DNA from: Paraburkholderia mimosarum LMG 23256 = NBRC 106338
Lineage (GTDB): Bacteria > Pseudomonadota > Gammaproteobacteria > Burkholderiales > Burkholderiaceae
Reading direction: 5' to 3'
Assembly (NCBI RefSeq): GCF_000739815.1
Contig: NZ_BBJJ01000008.1
Coordinates: forward strand, 62,001-126,000
Length of the DNA: 64,000 nt
Positions 18,862 through 29,105 of the stretch are shown here, one piece after another. A program made the position numbers and the translations under genes. How positions within the stretch are numbered: position 1 is the first letter of the stretch; each line of letters opens with the position of its first letter. Below the pieces are notes generated by a model, which was given only the letters and a program-made list of their open reading frames with translations, did not search any database and was not told the origin of the DNA.

Positions 18862-20160
18862 TCATTCGTCCACCAGCGCCTGGAGGTTCACGGCGCGCGC
18901 GTTTGCCGCACTGCGCCGCATGGCGAGCCAGATCATCGTGCCGACGAACACGCCGAAGACGACGATGATCCATTGCACGGGCACCTTTGCGGTGAGCAGC
19001 AGCGCATACGCACCGAGCATGAGCAGCACCGCGAGGTTCTGGTTGAAGTTCTGCACAGCGATGGAATGGCCCGCCGAAAGGAGCGTCGCGCCCCGATGCT
19101 GAAGCAAGGCGTTCATCGGCACAATGAAGAAACCCGCGAGTACGCCGAGCAGCACCATCAATGGATACGCGAAAAGCAGATAGAAGGGCACGAAGAGTGT
19201 GCCGAAGCGCACGCCGACACCGTGTGGAAAGAGGCCCTTGCTATAGAACGCCATGCCCACCGCCACCGCGCCGCAGAGCACGCCCACGGGCAGCACGCGC
19301 AGCGAAGCGCGCAGCGACACCCACGCGGCCGCGGCGCCCGCGCCGAGCGCAATGCCGAGGCCTGTTACGCCCTGCATCACGGCGGCTTTGGAGAGCGAGA
19401 GGCCGAGGTTCGCATCGGCCCACTTCAGCACGAGCAGTTGCAGCGTGACTGCCGCACCCCACATCAGCGTGGTGACCCAGAGCGCGATCTGCGCGAGCTT
19501 GTCCGCCCAGAGCACGTTGAAGCAGCGGGTGAACTCCCCTACGAGCCGCGCGGGCTCCTTGAGCCGGTTCTCGTAGCGCGCGCCCGTGTCGGGAATACCG
19601 ATGTTGATGAACGCGGCGAGCGCATACGTGATCATGACGGCGATCATCGCCAGACCGGCGGCGGAATGGACGAATGGCAGCGGATGGCGCGTCACGAAGC
19701 GGTCGGCGTAAGTCGACACGAGCGCGCCGCCCAGCATCGTGCCGACGATGGTGGAGAGCACCGTGGCCGATTCGAGCCACGCATTCGCGGCGATCAGCTT
19801 TTCTGCCGGCAGCAATTCAGTCAGGATTCCATACTTTGCGGGCGAGTACGCAGCCGCGCCGAAACCGACCACGCCGTAGGCGATCATCGGATGCACGCCC
19901 GCAACCATCAGCAGGCAGCCGCCTGCCTTCAGCGCGTTCGAGATGAACATCACGTGGCGCTTTTGCAGGGCGTCGGCGAACGCGCCGACGAAGGGCGCGA
20001 GTAGTACGTAGGAGATCGTGAAAAAGATCTGCAGCAGCGGTGTGACCCAGGCGGGCGACGAGATGACCGTGAGCAGCGCAATCGCCGCGATGAGGAGCGC
20101 GTTGTCGGCGAGCGACGACACGAACTGCGCGGCGATGATCGTATAGAAGCCTTTCTTCAT
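18862..20160 (-). CDS. lplT: Lysophospholipid transporter LplT (MFS)
   Basis: 432 residues with about 12 hydrophobic segments. The N-terminal MKKGFYTIIAAQFVSSLADN followed by a long helix matches LplT-type MFS proteins, which flip lysophosphatidylethanolamine across the inner membrane for reacylation. In many proteobacteria it pairs or fuses with the Aas acyltransferase; no aas is here. Start ATG at 20160 gives the family N-terminus; a longer in-frame start at 20238 overlaps the suhB terminator and was rejected. Confidence 0.88.
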   Translation of the reverse strand: MKKGFYTIIAAQFVSSLADNALLIAAIALLTVISSPAWVTPLLQIFFTISYVLLAPFVGAFADALQKRHVMFISNALKAGGCLLMVAGVHPMIAYGVVGFGAAAYSPAKYGILTELLPAEKLIAANAWLESATVLSTIVGTMLGGALVSTYADRFVTRHPLPFVHSAAGLAMIAVMITYALAAFINIGIPDTGARYENRLKEPARLVGEFTRCFNVLWADKLAQIALWVTTLMWGAAVTLQLLVLKWADANLGLSLSKAAVMQGVTGLGIALGAGAAAAWVSLRASLRVLPVGVLCGAVAVGMAFYSKGLFPHGVGVRFGTLFVPFYLLFAYPLMVLLGVLAGFFIVPMNALLQHRGATLLSAGHSIAVQNFNQNLAVLLMLGAYALLLTAKVPVQWIIVVFGVFVGTMIWLAMRRSAANARAVNLQALVDE

Positions 20161-20207
20161 CGGATGCGTGCGGGGTTCGCTCGCGGCGCAGCGCAAGCGG
20201 CGCAAAC

Positions 20208-20230
20208 AAAAAAGCGGCCGGAGCCGCTCG
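20208..20230 (-). terminator. Intrinsic terminator after suhB
   Basis: On the minus strand, AGCGGC-TCCG-GCCGCT is followed by a T6 tract. It lies 60 bases beyond the suhB stop and before lplT. Confidence 0.85.
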
Positions 20231-20291
20231 ATGCGCATGCGAAGCGCGGGGTGGACCCGGCGCGTGCCCTGGCCGCGACGCTCATGGGCGC

Positions 20292-21092
20292 TTATGCAGC
20301 CTTGTTGACGCGCGTGTACTTCGAGAGGATCGGCACCATCTGCGCGTAGATCTTCGGATTGCCCGCGACGATTTCACCCTCGTGCAGGAAGTCGGAATCG
20401 CCCGTGTAGTTGCCGATCAGACCGCCGGCTTCGGTGACGAGCAGGGCGCCCGCTGCGACATCCCACGGGTTGAGGCCTTGCTCGAAGAAGCCGTCCATGC
20501 GGCCCGCGGCGACGTTCGCCAGATCGAGCGCGGCGGCGCCCGGGCGGCGCAGGCCCGCGCATGCGTTGGTCATCTCGGCGAACAGGTCGCAGTAGCTCGC
20601 GAGGCCGTCCTTCTCGCGGAACGGGAAGCCGGTGCCGATCAGGCCGTCGGCGAGACGGTCGCGGCGGCCCACGCGGATGCGGCGGTCGTTGAGGAACGCA
20701 CCGCGGCCGCGCGAGGCGGTAAAGAGATCGTTGCGGGTCGGATCGTAGACGACGGCCTGCGTGACGATGCCCTTGTGCACGAGCGCGATCGAGACACAGT
20801 AGTACTGGAAGCCGTGGATGAAATTGGTGGTGCCGTCGAGCGGATCGATGATCCACTGGTATTCGGACTCGTTCACCGATTCGCCCGATTCCTCGGCCAG
20901 GATGGCGTGGTCGGGGTAGGCGGTCCTGAGCGTTTCGATGATGGCGGATTCGGCCGCCTTGTCGACTTCCGTGACGAAATCGTTGTGCTGCTTCTTCGCG
21001 ACCTGCACGAGGTCGAGGTCGAGCGACGCGCGGTTGATGATCTGTCCGGCGCGGCGCGCGGCCTTGACAGCGATGTTGAGCATGGGATGCAT
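20292..21092 (-). CDS. suhB: Inositol-1-monophosphatase family protein SuhB
   Basis: 266 residues of the Mg2+-dependent inositol monophosphatase family. The three metal motifs are present: VTEVDKAAE (about 40-48), LAEESGE, with [10 protein letters not shown] near residues 86-95, and [15 protein letters not shown] near the C-terminus. In E. coli SuhB also joins rRNA antitermination complexes. An AGGATC ribosome site precedes the ATG. A second ATG lies three codons in. Confidence 0.95.
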   Translation of the reverse strand: MHPMLNIAVKAARRAGQIINRASLDLDLVQVAKKQHNDFVTEVDKAAESAIIETLRTAYPDHAILAEESGESVNESEYQWIIDPLDGTTNFIHGFQYYCVSIALVHKGIVTQAVVYDPTRNDLFTASRGRGAFLNDRRIRVGRRDRLADGLIGTGFPFREKDGLASYCDLFAEMTNACAGLRRPGAAALDLANVAAGRMDGFFEQGLNPWDVAAGALLVTEAGGLIGNYTGDSDFLHEGEIVAGNPKIYAQMVPILSKYTRVNKAA

Positions 21093-21483
21093 GAGCCAGG
21101 ATCCTTGTTGTCCGGCACTCGCGCTCGAATAGCCTCGAACGTGCGGCGCGCCGGTGGTGCAGAAGATAAAAGCGTCTAACGATTGGACAGGGCGCGGGCC
21201 CTGGGTAGCGCCTGCGGAACCTGTCCCGCCAACGGAGACGAATTGGATAAGAGCGGGGCGCGGCGGCGCTCGCTGATTGTGAACGTGTCAGCTTGCCAGT
21301 TGCCTGCCGGACGCTACGCAAGCCAGAAAGCGGCTCGGCGCTGCGCCCAGCGCGCGCGAAACCGCCATTTTACCCGAGACCGGCCCGCTCCGGCTGGCGG
21401 CGCACCGCTTTCCCGTGTCTACTGGGGAACGAGGCGCGCTAACATAGAGCCTTTCCTTACGTTCGCGTCAGAGACTCATCTTG
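21093..21483. other. Divergent suhB-trmJ intergenic region
   Basis: About 390 bases without a credible gene. It should hold both divergent promoters. I see GC-rich inverted words near 21185-21205 but no clear sigma-70 pair. A CTAACAT word near 21438 is only a weak -10 candidate for trmJ. Confidence 0.4.
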
Positions 21484-22341
21484 GTGCACCCCGATTCACC
21501 CGTTGCCCGCGCCGGTGCGGCAACCGCGGCCGCCGCCGGCGACGCTCACGAGCCGCTGCGCGGCGGTTTCACGTCCACCCGCTTCGTCCTCGTCGAGCCG
21601 AGCCACCCCGGAAATGTCGGCGCGGCCGCGCGCGCGCTCAAGACAATGGGCTTCTCGCGTCTCGTGCTGGTGGCGCCGCGTGTGCCCCAGGTCCATTGCG
21701 ACCCCGAGGCGGTGGCGATGGCGAGTGGCGCCGACGACGTGCTCGCGGCCGCCCACATCGTGCCGACGCTCGCCGACGCGCTGGCCGGCGTCCAGTGGTC
21801 GCTCGCGCTCACGGCGCGCACGCGCGAGTACGGACCGCCCCCCAGCGCGCCACGCGTTGCGGTGCAGGACGCCTGCCGCCAGGTGGCGCACGGCGGCGAT
21901 ATCGCGCTCGTCTTCGGAAACGAGCGCACCGGTCTCGCGAACGATGACGTCGAGCGCTGCAGCGCACTCGCGCATATCCCGGCAAATCCGGCCTATAGCT
22001 CGCTCAACCTCGCCCAGGCGGTGCAGGTGCTCGCCTACGAACTCCGTCTTGCCTACCTGGGCGAGAGCGCGCCGGCCGCGGCATTTCCGGCGGCGGCCGC
22101 CGTTGCGCCGGGCGCCGGTTCGCCTCTCGCGACGAGCGACGACATCGAACGCATGTACGTGCACCTCGAGAACGCGCTCATTGCGCTCGACTTTCTCGAC
22201 CCCGCCAATCCGAAGAAACTGATGTCGCGCCTGCGACGGCTCTTCGCGCGCTCGGGGCTCGAGCGCGAGGAAGTCAATATCGTGCGCGGCATTGCGAAGC
22301 ACATCCTGATGCTCAAGGGCAAAGGCGGCGAAAAAAGCTGA
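21484..22341 (+). CDS. trmJ: tRNA Cm32/Um32 2'-O-methyltransferase TrmJ
   Basis: 285 residues. A SPOUT methyltransferase with the knot motifs FVLVEPSHPGNVGAAARALKT (about 30-50), GNERTGLAN and NPAYSSLNLAQAVQVLAYE, characteristic of TrmJ, which methylates the ribose of C32/U32 in the tRNA anticodon loop. A C-terminal helical domain carries an ERMYVHLENAL segment. The N-terminal 25 residues are low complexity. Start is GTG at 21484; TTG at 21481 directly before it is equivalent. It is followed by cysE on the same strand. Confidence 0.93.
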   Translation: MHPDSPVARAGAATAAAAGDAHEPLRGGFTSTRFVLVEPSHPGNVGAAARALKTMGFSRLVLVAPRVPQVHCDPEAVAMASGADDVLAAAHIVPTLADALAGVQWSLALTARTREYGPPPSAPRVAVQDACRQVAHGGDIALVFGNERTGLANDDVERCSALAHIPANPAYSSLNLAQAVQVLAYELRLAYLGESAPAAAFPAAAAVAPGAGSPLATSDDIERMYVHLENALIALDFLDPANPKKLMSRLRRLFARSGLEREEVNIVRGIAKHILMLKGKGGEKS

Positions 22342-22551
22342 GCCGCGCGGCGGCGCTAGCCCGCGCACCAACCTTGCCGCCGACGAGGGCATCCCGCCTC
22401 AAAGCGGCTTTGCGCCTACAATCGCCTGAAAACCGGCCAAAACATCATAAGCAAATGCGCGTGGCTGCAAAGGCCGCCCGGCGGGTGCCTCATGTCGCCG
22501 CGGCGTATGGCCTTCCTCCCATGTTTCATCCGTTTTTTTAGCGTGACTGCC

Positions 22552-23373
22552 ATGTTCAAGAGACTTCGCGAAGACATCGCCACGATCCGCGAGCGCGATC
22601 CCGCCGCCCGCAGCGCGTGGGAAGTCCTGACCTGTTATCCGGGTCTGCATGCGCTCGTGCTGCATCGCTTCGCGCATGCATGCTGGCGTGCGAAACGTCG
22701 CTGGCTTGCGCGTTATGTCTCGCAGGTCGCGCGATTTCTCACCGGTATCGAGATCCATCCGGGCGCGACCATCGGGCGGCGCGTGTTCATCGATCACGGG
22801 ATGGGCGTCGTGATCGGCGAGACGGCCGAGGTCGGCGACGACTGCACCATCTACCAGGGCGTCACGCTCGGCGGCACCTCGCTCACGCGCGGCGCGAAGC
22901 GCCACCCGACGCTCGGCCCCGGTGTAATCGTGGGTGCTGGCGCCAAAGTGCTCGGCGGTTTCACCGTGGGCGCTGGGGCGAAGATCGGCTCCAACGCCGT
23001 GGTCGTGAAGCCGGTGCCCGAAGGCGCGACGGCGGTGGGCAACCCCGCGCGCATCGTTGCGCCCGCGAAGCGTTCGCCGGTACAGGAAAAACCGGCCTCG
23101 GCGCGCGAGGGCTTCTGCGCATACGGCATCACGCCCAACGCCGACGATCCGGTTTCGCTCGCCATCCATGGCCTGATCGATCACGCGGCTACGCAAACGC
23201 AGCGCGTCGATGCCATCGTCGTGGCGTTGGAGCGGCTCGGGACGCGGCTCGAGGCGCTGCATGGCGCCGATGCCGCACTCGCGCAATTGCGGCGCCTCTC
23301 GGAGGGGCTGGAGTGCGACGCGCCGCAGGGCGAGGGCGCGATCCACGAAGAGAGCGCGCCTGCGCGTGCTTGA
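22552..23373 (+). CDS. cysE: Serine O-acetyltransferase
   Basis: 273 residues. It acetylates serine with acetyl-CoA, giving O-acetylserine for cysteine synthesis. An N-terminal helical part leads to a left-handed beta-helix of hexapeptide repeats (about residues 62-165) containing [18 protein letters not shown] and [18 protein letters not shown] with the catalytic His/Asp environment. The C-terminal 80 residues are a family-variable tail. Start ATG at 22552 was preferred over an upstream in-frame ATG at 22492 that adds an unrelated stretch. Confidence 0.95.
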   Translation: MFKRLREDIATIRERDPAARSAWEVLTCYPGLHALVLHRFAHACWRAKRRWLARYVSQVARFLTGIEIHPGATIGRRVFIDHGMGVVIGETAEVGDDCTIYQGVTLGGTSLTRGAKRHPTLGPGVIVGAGAKVLGGFTVGAGAKIGSNAVVVKPVPEGATAVGNPARIVAPAKRSPVQEKPASAREGFCAYGITPNADDPVSLAIHGLIDHAATQTQRVDAIVVALERLGTRLEALHGADAALAQLRRLSEGLECDAPQGEGAIHEESAPARA

Positions 23374-23467
23374 TGCGCGGTGTTACGACGACGCAAGCCA
23401 GGCGGCGCTGGCTGCTGGATGCGTTCGCATCGCGCCACGCGCGGGGCGCTTCTTTAGCACCGCGCTT

Positions 23468-24265
23468 TCAGTCCAGCGGCAATGACCTGAATCCCTCGGC
23501 ATCCACCCGCAGGTAGCCGCCGCGCGGCTTGCCGTGATCGAGATCCCAGTCGGGCAAGACCCAGCGTGTGCCGCCAGGCTCCTGGTGGCGCGCGGGCCGG
23601 TGCGTGTGGCCGTGCACGATGGTGTTCGCGCGTGCCCGCTTGAAGAGCGTTGCGACGCCTTTCGCGGTGACGTCGTACTTCGGCAGGCGCGGCCCGCCGC
23701 GCTTGTCCTCGCTCGCGCGGCGCGCCCGCTCGGCGATGGCGCGGCGCCAGCGAAACGGCCACGCGAGAAAGAGCAGCTGGACGAGGCGGTTGCGCGCGAG
23801 CTTGCGAAAGAGCTGATAGCCGCGATCGTCGGTGCACAGCGCGTCGCCGTGCGCGAGCGCAAGGCGCGTGCCGAACGCGGTGATGGCGATGGGGTCGGGC
23901 AGCCAGATTGCGCCCGCCGCTTTCATGAAGCGCTTGCCCATCAGGAAGTCGCGGTTGCCATGCATGATGTAGAGCGCGATGCCGCGCTCGGAGAGCGTAT
24001 GCATCAGCGCGGTCATGCGCGCGACGAACGGATCGGCGAGCATGTCGTCGCCGATCCAGTATTCGAAGAGGTCGCCGAGTATGAACACCGAGTCGGCCTG
24101 ATCGGCCGTGACCCGGATGAATCGTTCGAACGCGGCGACCGTACGCGGAATGCCTTCATTCAGATGCACATCGGAAACGAACAGGAACGGGCGCGCCGCG
24201 TGCGGGCGCTTGCCCTCGCCGGGTACGCCCGCAGCAGCGTGTCGTAAAGCCTTTTCCTGCAGCAT
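23468..24265 (-). CDS. lpxH: UDP-2,3-diacylglucosamine diphosphatase LpxH
   Basis: 265 residues. A calcineurin-like phosphoesterase of lipid A synthesis that hydrolyses UDP-2,3-diacylglucosamine to lipid X at the inner membrane. All metal motifs are present: FVSDVHLNEG, ILGDLFEYWIGDD, MHGNRDFLMG, LAHGDALCTDD and VHGHTHRP. The first 25 residues precede the core and are poorly conserved. It is the last gene of the minus-strand ppiA-ppiB-lpxH run, with 31 bases between it and ppiB. Confidence 0.95.
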   Translation of the reverse strand: MLQEKALRHAAAGVPGEGKRPHAARPFLFVSDVHLNEGIPRTVAAFERFIRVTADQADSVFILGDLFEYWIGDDMLADPFVARMTALMHTLSERGIALYIMHGNRDFLMGKRFMKAAGAIWLPDPIAITAFGTRLALAHGDALCTDDRGYQLFRKLARNRLVQLLFLAWPFRWRRAIAERARRASEDKRGGPRLPKYDVTAKGVATLFKRARANTIVHGHTHRPARHQEPGGTRWVLPDWDLDHGKPRGGYLRVDAEGFRSLPLD

Positions 24266-24296
24266 CGATGAAGTTCGCGCGTGATGGTTGTGAAAC

Positions 24297-24791
24297 TTAT
24301 TCGACGACGACGGCCTTCTCGATCACGACGTCGTCGACCGGCACGTCCTGATGGAAGCCCTTCGAGCCGGTCTTGACCTTCTTGATCTTGTCGACCACTT
24401 CGAGGCCCTCGACGACCTTGCCGAACACGGCGTAGCCCCAGCCTTGCGGCGTGGGCGACGAGTGGTTCAGGAAGTCGTTGTCGGCGACGTTGATGAAGAA
24501 CTGCGCGCTCGCCGAATGCGGGTCGTTGGTGCGCGCCATGGCGATCGAGCCGCGCTCGTTCTTCAGGCCGTTGTTCGCTTCGTTCTCGATCGGCGCTTCC
24601 GTGGGCTTTTGCTTCATGCCGGCTTCGAAGCCGCCGCCCTGGATCATGAACCCGTCGATGACGCGGTGGAACACCGTGCCGTCATAGTGGCCGTTCTTCA
24701 CATAGTTGAGGAAGTTTGCGACCGTCTTCGGGGCCTTCTCGGCGTTCAGTTCGAGCTTGATGACGCCGTGGTTCGTGTGCAGTTCGACCAT
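24297..24791 (-). CDS. ppiB: Cytoplasmic cyclophilin PpiB
   Basis: 164 residues of the cyclophilin family, a prolyl cis-trans isomerase. The active-site block [21 protein letters not shown] is present, with the later [16 protein letters not shown] segment. There is no signal peptide, so cytosolic. The ATG at 24791 is chosen because AAAGGA lies just upstream; an ATG six codons earlier lacks such a site. It is a paralogue of the exported cyclophilin gene immediately upstream. Confidence 0.95.
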   Translation of the reverse strand: MVELHTNHGVIKLELNAEKAPKTVANFLNYVKNGHYDGTVFHRVIDGFMIQGGGFEAGMKQKPTEAPIENEANNGLKNERGSIAMARTNDPHSASAQFFINVADNDFLNHSSPTPQGWGYAVFGKVVEGLEVVDKIKKVKTGSKGFHQDVPVDDVVIEKAVVVE

Positions 24792-24976
24792 GATGGAATC
24801 CTTTGCCATGTGGCTGGGGGAGTGAACGTCGCCGCCACGGCACGAGGCGAGGCGTGCTGTCTCGCGTGTGCCGGCGCCGCGACGCGCGACGGGAATGAGG
24901 GCGGCGTTGCCGCCCGGCTAGTCGATGACGACCTTCGTGCTGCTGTCGCCGTATTGTGGACGCTTCTCGCGGCCGC

Positions 24977-25561
24977 TTACTTGCCGACGACCGTGGCCGA
25001 CTGGATCACGATTTCCTTTTGCGGCACATCGCTCATCGGGCCGCGCGAGGTGGTGGGCGCCGCTTCGATCTTCTTCACGACATCCATGCCCTGGGTGACC
25101 TTGCCGAACACGGCATAGCCGTTGCCGTCCGGATTCGGATAGTCGAGGCCGGCGTTGTCGACGGTGTTGATGAAGAACTGCGCGGTGGCCGAGTTCGGGT
25201 CGCTCGTGCGCGCCATCGCGATGGTGCCCGTGAGGTTCTTCAGGCCATTGCGGCTTTCGAGCGCAATGGGCGCGCGCGTGGGCTTCTCGACGAAGCTTTG
25301 CGTATAGCCGCCGCCCTGGATCATGAAGCCGCGGATCACGCGATGAAAGATCGTGCCGTTGTACTGGCCGGCTTTCACGTACTGGAGGAAGTTGTCGACG
25401 GTCTTCGGCGCCTTCTCGGGATAGAGTTCGACGCGAATGTCGCCTTCACTGGTCTTGAAGAGTACCTGCGGATGCGCGGCGGCCGGCTGGCCGTTTTGCG
25501 CAAAGGCCGGTGCGTTCGCGATCAGGGCGGCGCTGCCGAGCGCCAACATCAACCATTTCAT
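24977..25561 (-). CDS. ppiA: Periplasmic cyclophilin PpiA
   Basis: 194 residues. A Sec signal peptide (about 1-22, ending APAFAQ) is followed by a cyclophilin domain with [19 protein letters not shown] and ARTSDPNSATAQFFIN. It is a periplasmic prolyl isomerase. The mature domain closely resembles the cytosolic paralogue downstream, indicating a tandem duplication with retargeting. Start ATG follows AGGATACTC. Confidence 0.95.
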   Translation of the reverse strand: MKWLMLALGSAALIANAPAFAQNGQPAAAHPQVLFKTSEGDIRVELYPEKAPKTVDNFLQYVKAGQYNGTIFHRVIRGFMIQGGGYTQSFVEKPTRAPIALESRNGLKNLTGTIAMARTSDPNSATAQFFINTVDNAGLDYPNPDGNGYAVFGKVTQGMDVVKKIEAAPTTSRGPMSDVPQKEIVIQSATVVGK

Positions 25562-25622
25562 GAGTATCCTCGGAAGTGCGGGAAATACGTGTCGCGGCGC
25601 GCTACGCTTCGCGCGCCGCGGC

Positions 25623-26336
25623 TTAGTTCGACGGCGCCACGAACGGCGGCATCGCCAGCGAACCGGTCGGGCCGCCGAACTGGTACGCGGGGTTGGTGAG
25701 CGCGGGCACGAGATGCGACGAGTTCGCTTCGGACCCGGCTTCGGCCGACGCGGCGCGCGGCTTCTTTTGCGCGGGCGGCGGCGAAATGATCTTCTCGATG
25801 TCGGCGAGACGCTGCGGCGTGGTGCCGCTCGCGTGGCCGAGCGTTTGCGCGCGGCGGTATGACGTGTCGGCGAGGCGCAGGTACAGGTCGCCGAGATTCT
25901 CCCAAGCGAGCCCGTACGAAGGGTTCGCCTTCACGGCCGTTTCGAGCGCGACACGCGCCTCGTCGTAGCGGCCGTGCTTCGCATAGAGTGCGGCAAGATT
26001 GTTGTAGGGCTCGGGCAGCTCGGGGTAGAGCTGCGTGAGTTCGGTGAAGGCCTCGATCGCGTCGTCGTCGCGGTTCAGGCGCGCGAGAATGGTCGCCCGC
26101 TTGAATTTGGCCTGCACGTCTCGCGGATTCGTCTTGATGCGCTCGTCGAGCTGCGTGAGCGCCGACGCCCAGTCGTGCTGGCTGATCGCCGCGTCTGCGC
26201 CGGGCGTGCCGTCAGCCGTCGCCGGAGGGGGCGCGGCATGCGCGATGCTCACGCTGCACAGCACGATCGCGGCGCTCGCAAGCGCCGACGCGGCAAGGGT
26301 CGCAGCACGAGGCGTGCGGCCGCTGGAAGGTTTCAT
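25623..26336 (-). CDS. Exported TPR-repeat protein
   Basis: 237 residues. An N-terminal hydrophobic segment (about residues 13-34, ending AHAAP) suggests export. About three TPR motifs follow (residues 50-160), including RATILARLNRDDDAIEAF and NNLAALYAKHGRYDEARVAL, so it is a protein-protein interaction scaffold. The C-terminal 60 residues are Ala/Pro-rich. It lies directly upstream of ppiA on the same strand, suggesting an envelope folding or assembly role. Start ATG at 26336 gives the best signal peptide. Confidence 0.85.
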   Translation of the reverse strand: MKPSSGRTPRAATLAASALASAAIVLCSVSIAHAAPPPATADGTPGADAAISQHDWASALTQLDERIKTNPRDVQAKFKRATILARLNRDDDAIEAFTELTQLYPELPEPYNNLAALYAKHGRYDEARVALETAVKANPSYGLAWENLGDLYLRLADTSYRRAQTLGHASGTTPQRLADIEKIISPPPAQKKPRAASAEAGSEANSSHLVPALTNPAYQFGGPTGSLAMPPFVAPSN

Positions 26337-26635
26337 AGGGTGAGGTCGCGGTGTTATACTCCGAGCCATTCTAACAAAAGGTCTGGGCGTTTTCGTCGCG
26401 CGCTTTGTCCCTCGCTCGTTATAGTCGAATTGCAATTGCAGTGCGGGGCATTCGGGGCGCGCCGCTTGAATCGCCGGGCTTTCTTTCGCCACTCGTGGTC
26501 GTCTCCGCTCCGGTAGCCATCTGTTTGCAGGCCGGGCGCCGACAGACAGCAGCCTGAACAACGCGGGCCAACGCGCCCGCCGGCTGCCGTCGGCGTCGCC
26601 GCGGATTTCCTTCGACCCACGTATCCATCGTCTTT

Positions 26636-28033
26636 ATGGAATCACTGCGCATCTACAACACGCTCGCGCGTGACAAACAGAATTTCGTGCCCCTCGTGCC
26701 CGGCGTCGTGCGTATGTATGTCTGTGGGATGACGGTGTACGACTATTGTCACGTCGGGCATGCGCGTGTGATGGTGGTGTTCGACGTCGTGCAGCGGTGG
26801 CTGCGCGCGCTCGGCTACAACGTGACCTACGTGCGCAACATCACCGACATCGACGACAAGATCATTCGTCGCGCGGTGGAAAACGGCGAGACGATCAAGC
26901 AGCTCACCGACCGTTTCATCGCGGCGCTTCACGAAGACGCGGACGCGCTCGGCATCGAGCGTCCCGACCTCGAGCCGCGCGCGACGCAGTTCATCCCGCA
27001 GATGCTCGACATGATCGGCAAGCTCGAGCAACACGGCTATGCCTACCAGGGTTCGGACGGCGACGTGAACTACGCGGTGCGCAAGTTCGCGAACTACGGT
27101 GCGCTTTCGGGCAAGTCGATCGAGGACCTGCGCGCGGGCGAGCGTGTGGCGACGAACGATGCCAAGCAGGATCCGCTTGACTTCGTGCTGTGGAAGCAGG
27201 CAAAACCGCAGGAGCCGGCCGACACGAGCTGGGACTCGAAGTACGGGCGCGGGCGTCCTGGCTGGCACATCGAATGCTCTGCCATGAGCTGCGCGCTGCT
27301 CGGCGAGCACTTCGACATTCATGGCGGCGGCCAGGATCTGCAGTTTCCGCACCACGAGAACGAGATTGCGCAGAGCGAGGGTGCAACCGGCAAGACGTTC
27401 GTCAATACCTGGATGCATAACGGCTTCGTGAATATCGACAACGAGAAGATGTCGAAATCGCTTGGCAACTTTTTCACGATCCGCGAAGTGCTGGCGAAGT
27501 ACGATGCTGAAGTGGTGCGCTTCTTCATGGTGCGCGCGCATTACCGCTCGCCGCTGAACTACAGCGACGTGCATCTCGACGACGCGCGCAACGCGCTCAC
27601 GCGTCTTTACACGGCGTTGAAGGACGTGACGCCCGACGCGGGGGAGCTCGACTGGAAAGAGCCCTATGCACAGCGTTTTCATGCAGCAATGAACGACGAC
27701 TTCAACACGCCGGTGGCGATTGCCGTGCTGTTCGAATTGGCGAGCGAGGTGAATCGCACGCGCGATGCGGTGCTCGCGCGTCAGCTGCAACGCCTCGCAC
27801 GCTTGATCGGACTGCTCGTGCGCGAGCCGCGCGTGTTCCTGCAGCAAGCCGCGGGCGCGCAAGATGCGGATGCGCTCGACGTGGCTGCGATCGAAGCGAA
27901 GATCGCGGCACGCACGGCGGCCAAGCAGGCGAAGCAATATGCGGAGGCAGACCGGATTCGGGCCGAACTGCTCGATGCCGGTGTCGCGCTCGAAGACAAA
28001 CCGGGCGGGTTGACCGAGTGGCGCCGCGTGTAA
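26636..28033 (+). CDS. cysS: Cysteinyl-tRNA synthetase
   Basis: 465 residues, standard for CysRS. It charges tRNA-Cys in the cytosol. A zinc-binding CGMTVYD (Cys) precedes the HIGH-equivalent HVGH near residue 40, and the KMSKS motif is near residue 270. Additional zinc-site residues are in WHIECSAMS and the PHHENE block. It is divergent from the TPR gene with a gap of about 300 bases. Confidence 0.98.
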   Translation: MESLRIYNTLARDKQNFVPLVPGVVRMYVCGMTVYDYCHVGHARVMVVFDVVQRWLRALGYNVTYVRNITDIDDKIIRRAVENGETIKQLTDRFIAALHEDADALGIERPDLEPRATQFIPQMLDMIGKLEQHGYAYQGSDGDVNYAVRKFANYGALSGKSIEDLRAGERVATNDAKQDPLDFVLWKQAKPQEPADTSWDSKYGRGRPGWHIECSAMSCALLGEHFDIHGGGQDLQFPHHENEIAQSEGATGKTFVNTWMHNGFVNIDNEKMSKSLGNFFTIREVLAKYDAEVVRFFMVRAHYRSPLNYSDVHLDDARNALTRLYTALKDVTPDAGELDWKEPYAQRFHAAMNDDFNTPVAIAVLFELASEVNRTRDAVLARQLQRLARLIGLLVREPRVFLQQAAGAQDADALDVAAIEAKIAARTAAKQAKQYAEADRIRAELLDAGVALEDKPGGLTEWRRV

Positions 28034-28080
28034 GCGGGCTGTCCAGTTTCCACTGATCGATTCGCGAGGCAGGAGGCAGG

Positions 28081-28977
28081 ATGGTAACGGCCACGAAGAC
28101 GCAGACCAGGCGGTCTGCGTCGCTAACGGGCGGGACGACGGGCGCAAAGGCCGGCGTGAGGCGCGCGCTCAACGGTGCAGGCGGGAAAGCAACGCTCAAG
28201 CCGGGCGCAAAGGCGACTGCAAAGCGCCCGCGCGCGAAGGCCAACGGCTCGGCCGCGCAGCGCGAGGCGCTCGACGGCGCGGCGATCGACGCCGTGCTCG
28301 CCAATGGTCCGGCGGCGCTCGAGGCTGTGGAGCCCGCGGCGAACGCGCTCGGCGATCTCGAATTCGAAGTGCAGCGCCCCGGCTATTGGGACAAGGCCTG
28401 CGCCGACCTCGTCAAGCGCGACCGCATTCTCAAGAAACTGATTCCGAAGTTCGGGCCGGTGCATCTGCTGAGCCGCGACGATCCGTTCGTCACACTCGCG
28501 CGCTCCGTGGTCGGTCAGCAGATCTCGACGGCGGCGGCGCAGGCGCTCTGGCAGCGCGTGGAAGCCGCGTGCCCGAAGCTCGTGCCGCAGCAGTTCATCA
28601 AGCTCGGTCACGAGAAGCTCGCCGCCTGTGGGCTCTCCAAACGCAAGACGGAATACATCCTCGATCTCGCGCAGCATTTCGTCTCGGGTGCGCTGCATGT
28701 CGGCAAATGGACCTCGATGGAAGACGAGGACGTGATCGCCGAGTTGACGGCGATTCGCGGCATCGGGCGCTGGACCGCCGAGATGTTCCTGATCTTCAAT
28801 CTTGCGCGCCCCAACGTGCTGCCGCTCGACGATCTCGGCCTGATTCGCGCAATCAGCGTCAACTATTTCAGTGGCGAGCCGGTCACGCGCAGCGAGGCGC
28901 GCGAAGTCGCGGCCAACTGGGAGCCGTGGCGTACTGTCGCGACCTGGTATATGTGGCGCAGCCTCGAACCGTCGTGA
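28081..28977 (+). CDS. DNA-3-methyladenine glycosylase, AlkA-like HhH-GPD
   Basis: 298 residues. Residues about 110-290 form an HhH-GPD glycosylase with FVTLARSVVGQQIST and the hairpin RGIGRWTAEMFLIF, followed by LPLDDLGL carrying the catalytic Asp. It excises alkylated bases. The first 80 residues are a Lys/Ala/Arg/Thr-rich low-complexity extension, which could increase DNA affinity. There is a good AGGAGG-type ribosome site before the ATG at 28081, supporting the long form. Confidence 0.88.
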   Translation: MVTATKTQTRRSASLTGGTTGAKAGVRRALNGAGGKATLKPGAKATAKRPRAKANGSAAQREALDGAAIDAVLANGPAALEAVEPAANALGDLEFEVQRPGYWDKACADLVKRDRILKKLIPKFGPVHLLSRDDPFVTLARSVVGQQISTAAAQALWQRVEAACPKLVPQQFIKLGHEKLAACGLSKRKTEYILDLAQHFVSGALHVGKWTSMEDEDVIAELTAIRGIGRWTAEMFLIFNLARPNVLPLDDLGLIRAISVNYFSGEPVTRSEAREVAANWEPWRTVATWYMWRSLEPS

Positions 28978-29105
28978 TCGACTGGCGCTTCGTCTGTTAG
29001 TGAAGATAATGCTATCGATCAAAGAAATCGATAGTTCTTGGCCGATTTCGGCGCGGGCTGGCGCGGTTAGAATACGCGCTGCCGCAAAGTGAAGGATTCC
29101 CACAC

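Noticed and set aside
17707..20004. Plus-strand frame of 765 codons across mutS and lplT
   Set aside because: Antisense shadow covering two well-identified genes; no start signal and no domain.
24297..25561. Tandem cyclophilins as an unusual duplication
   Set aside because: The ppiA-ppiB tandem next to lpxH and cysS is the common Burkholderia arrangement.
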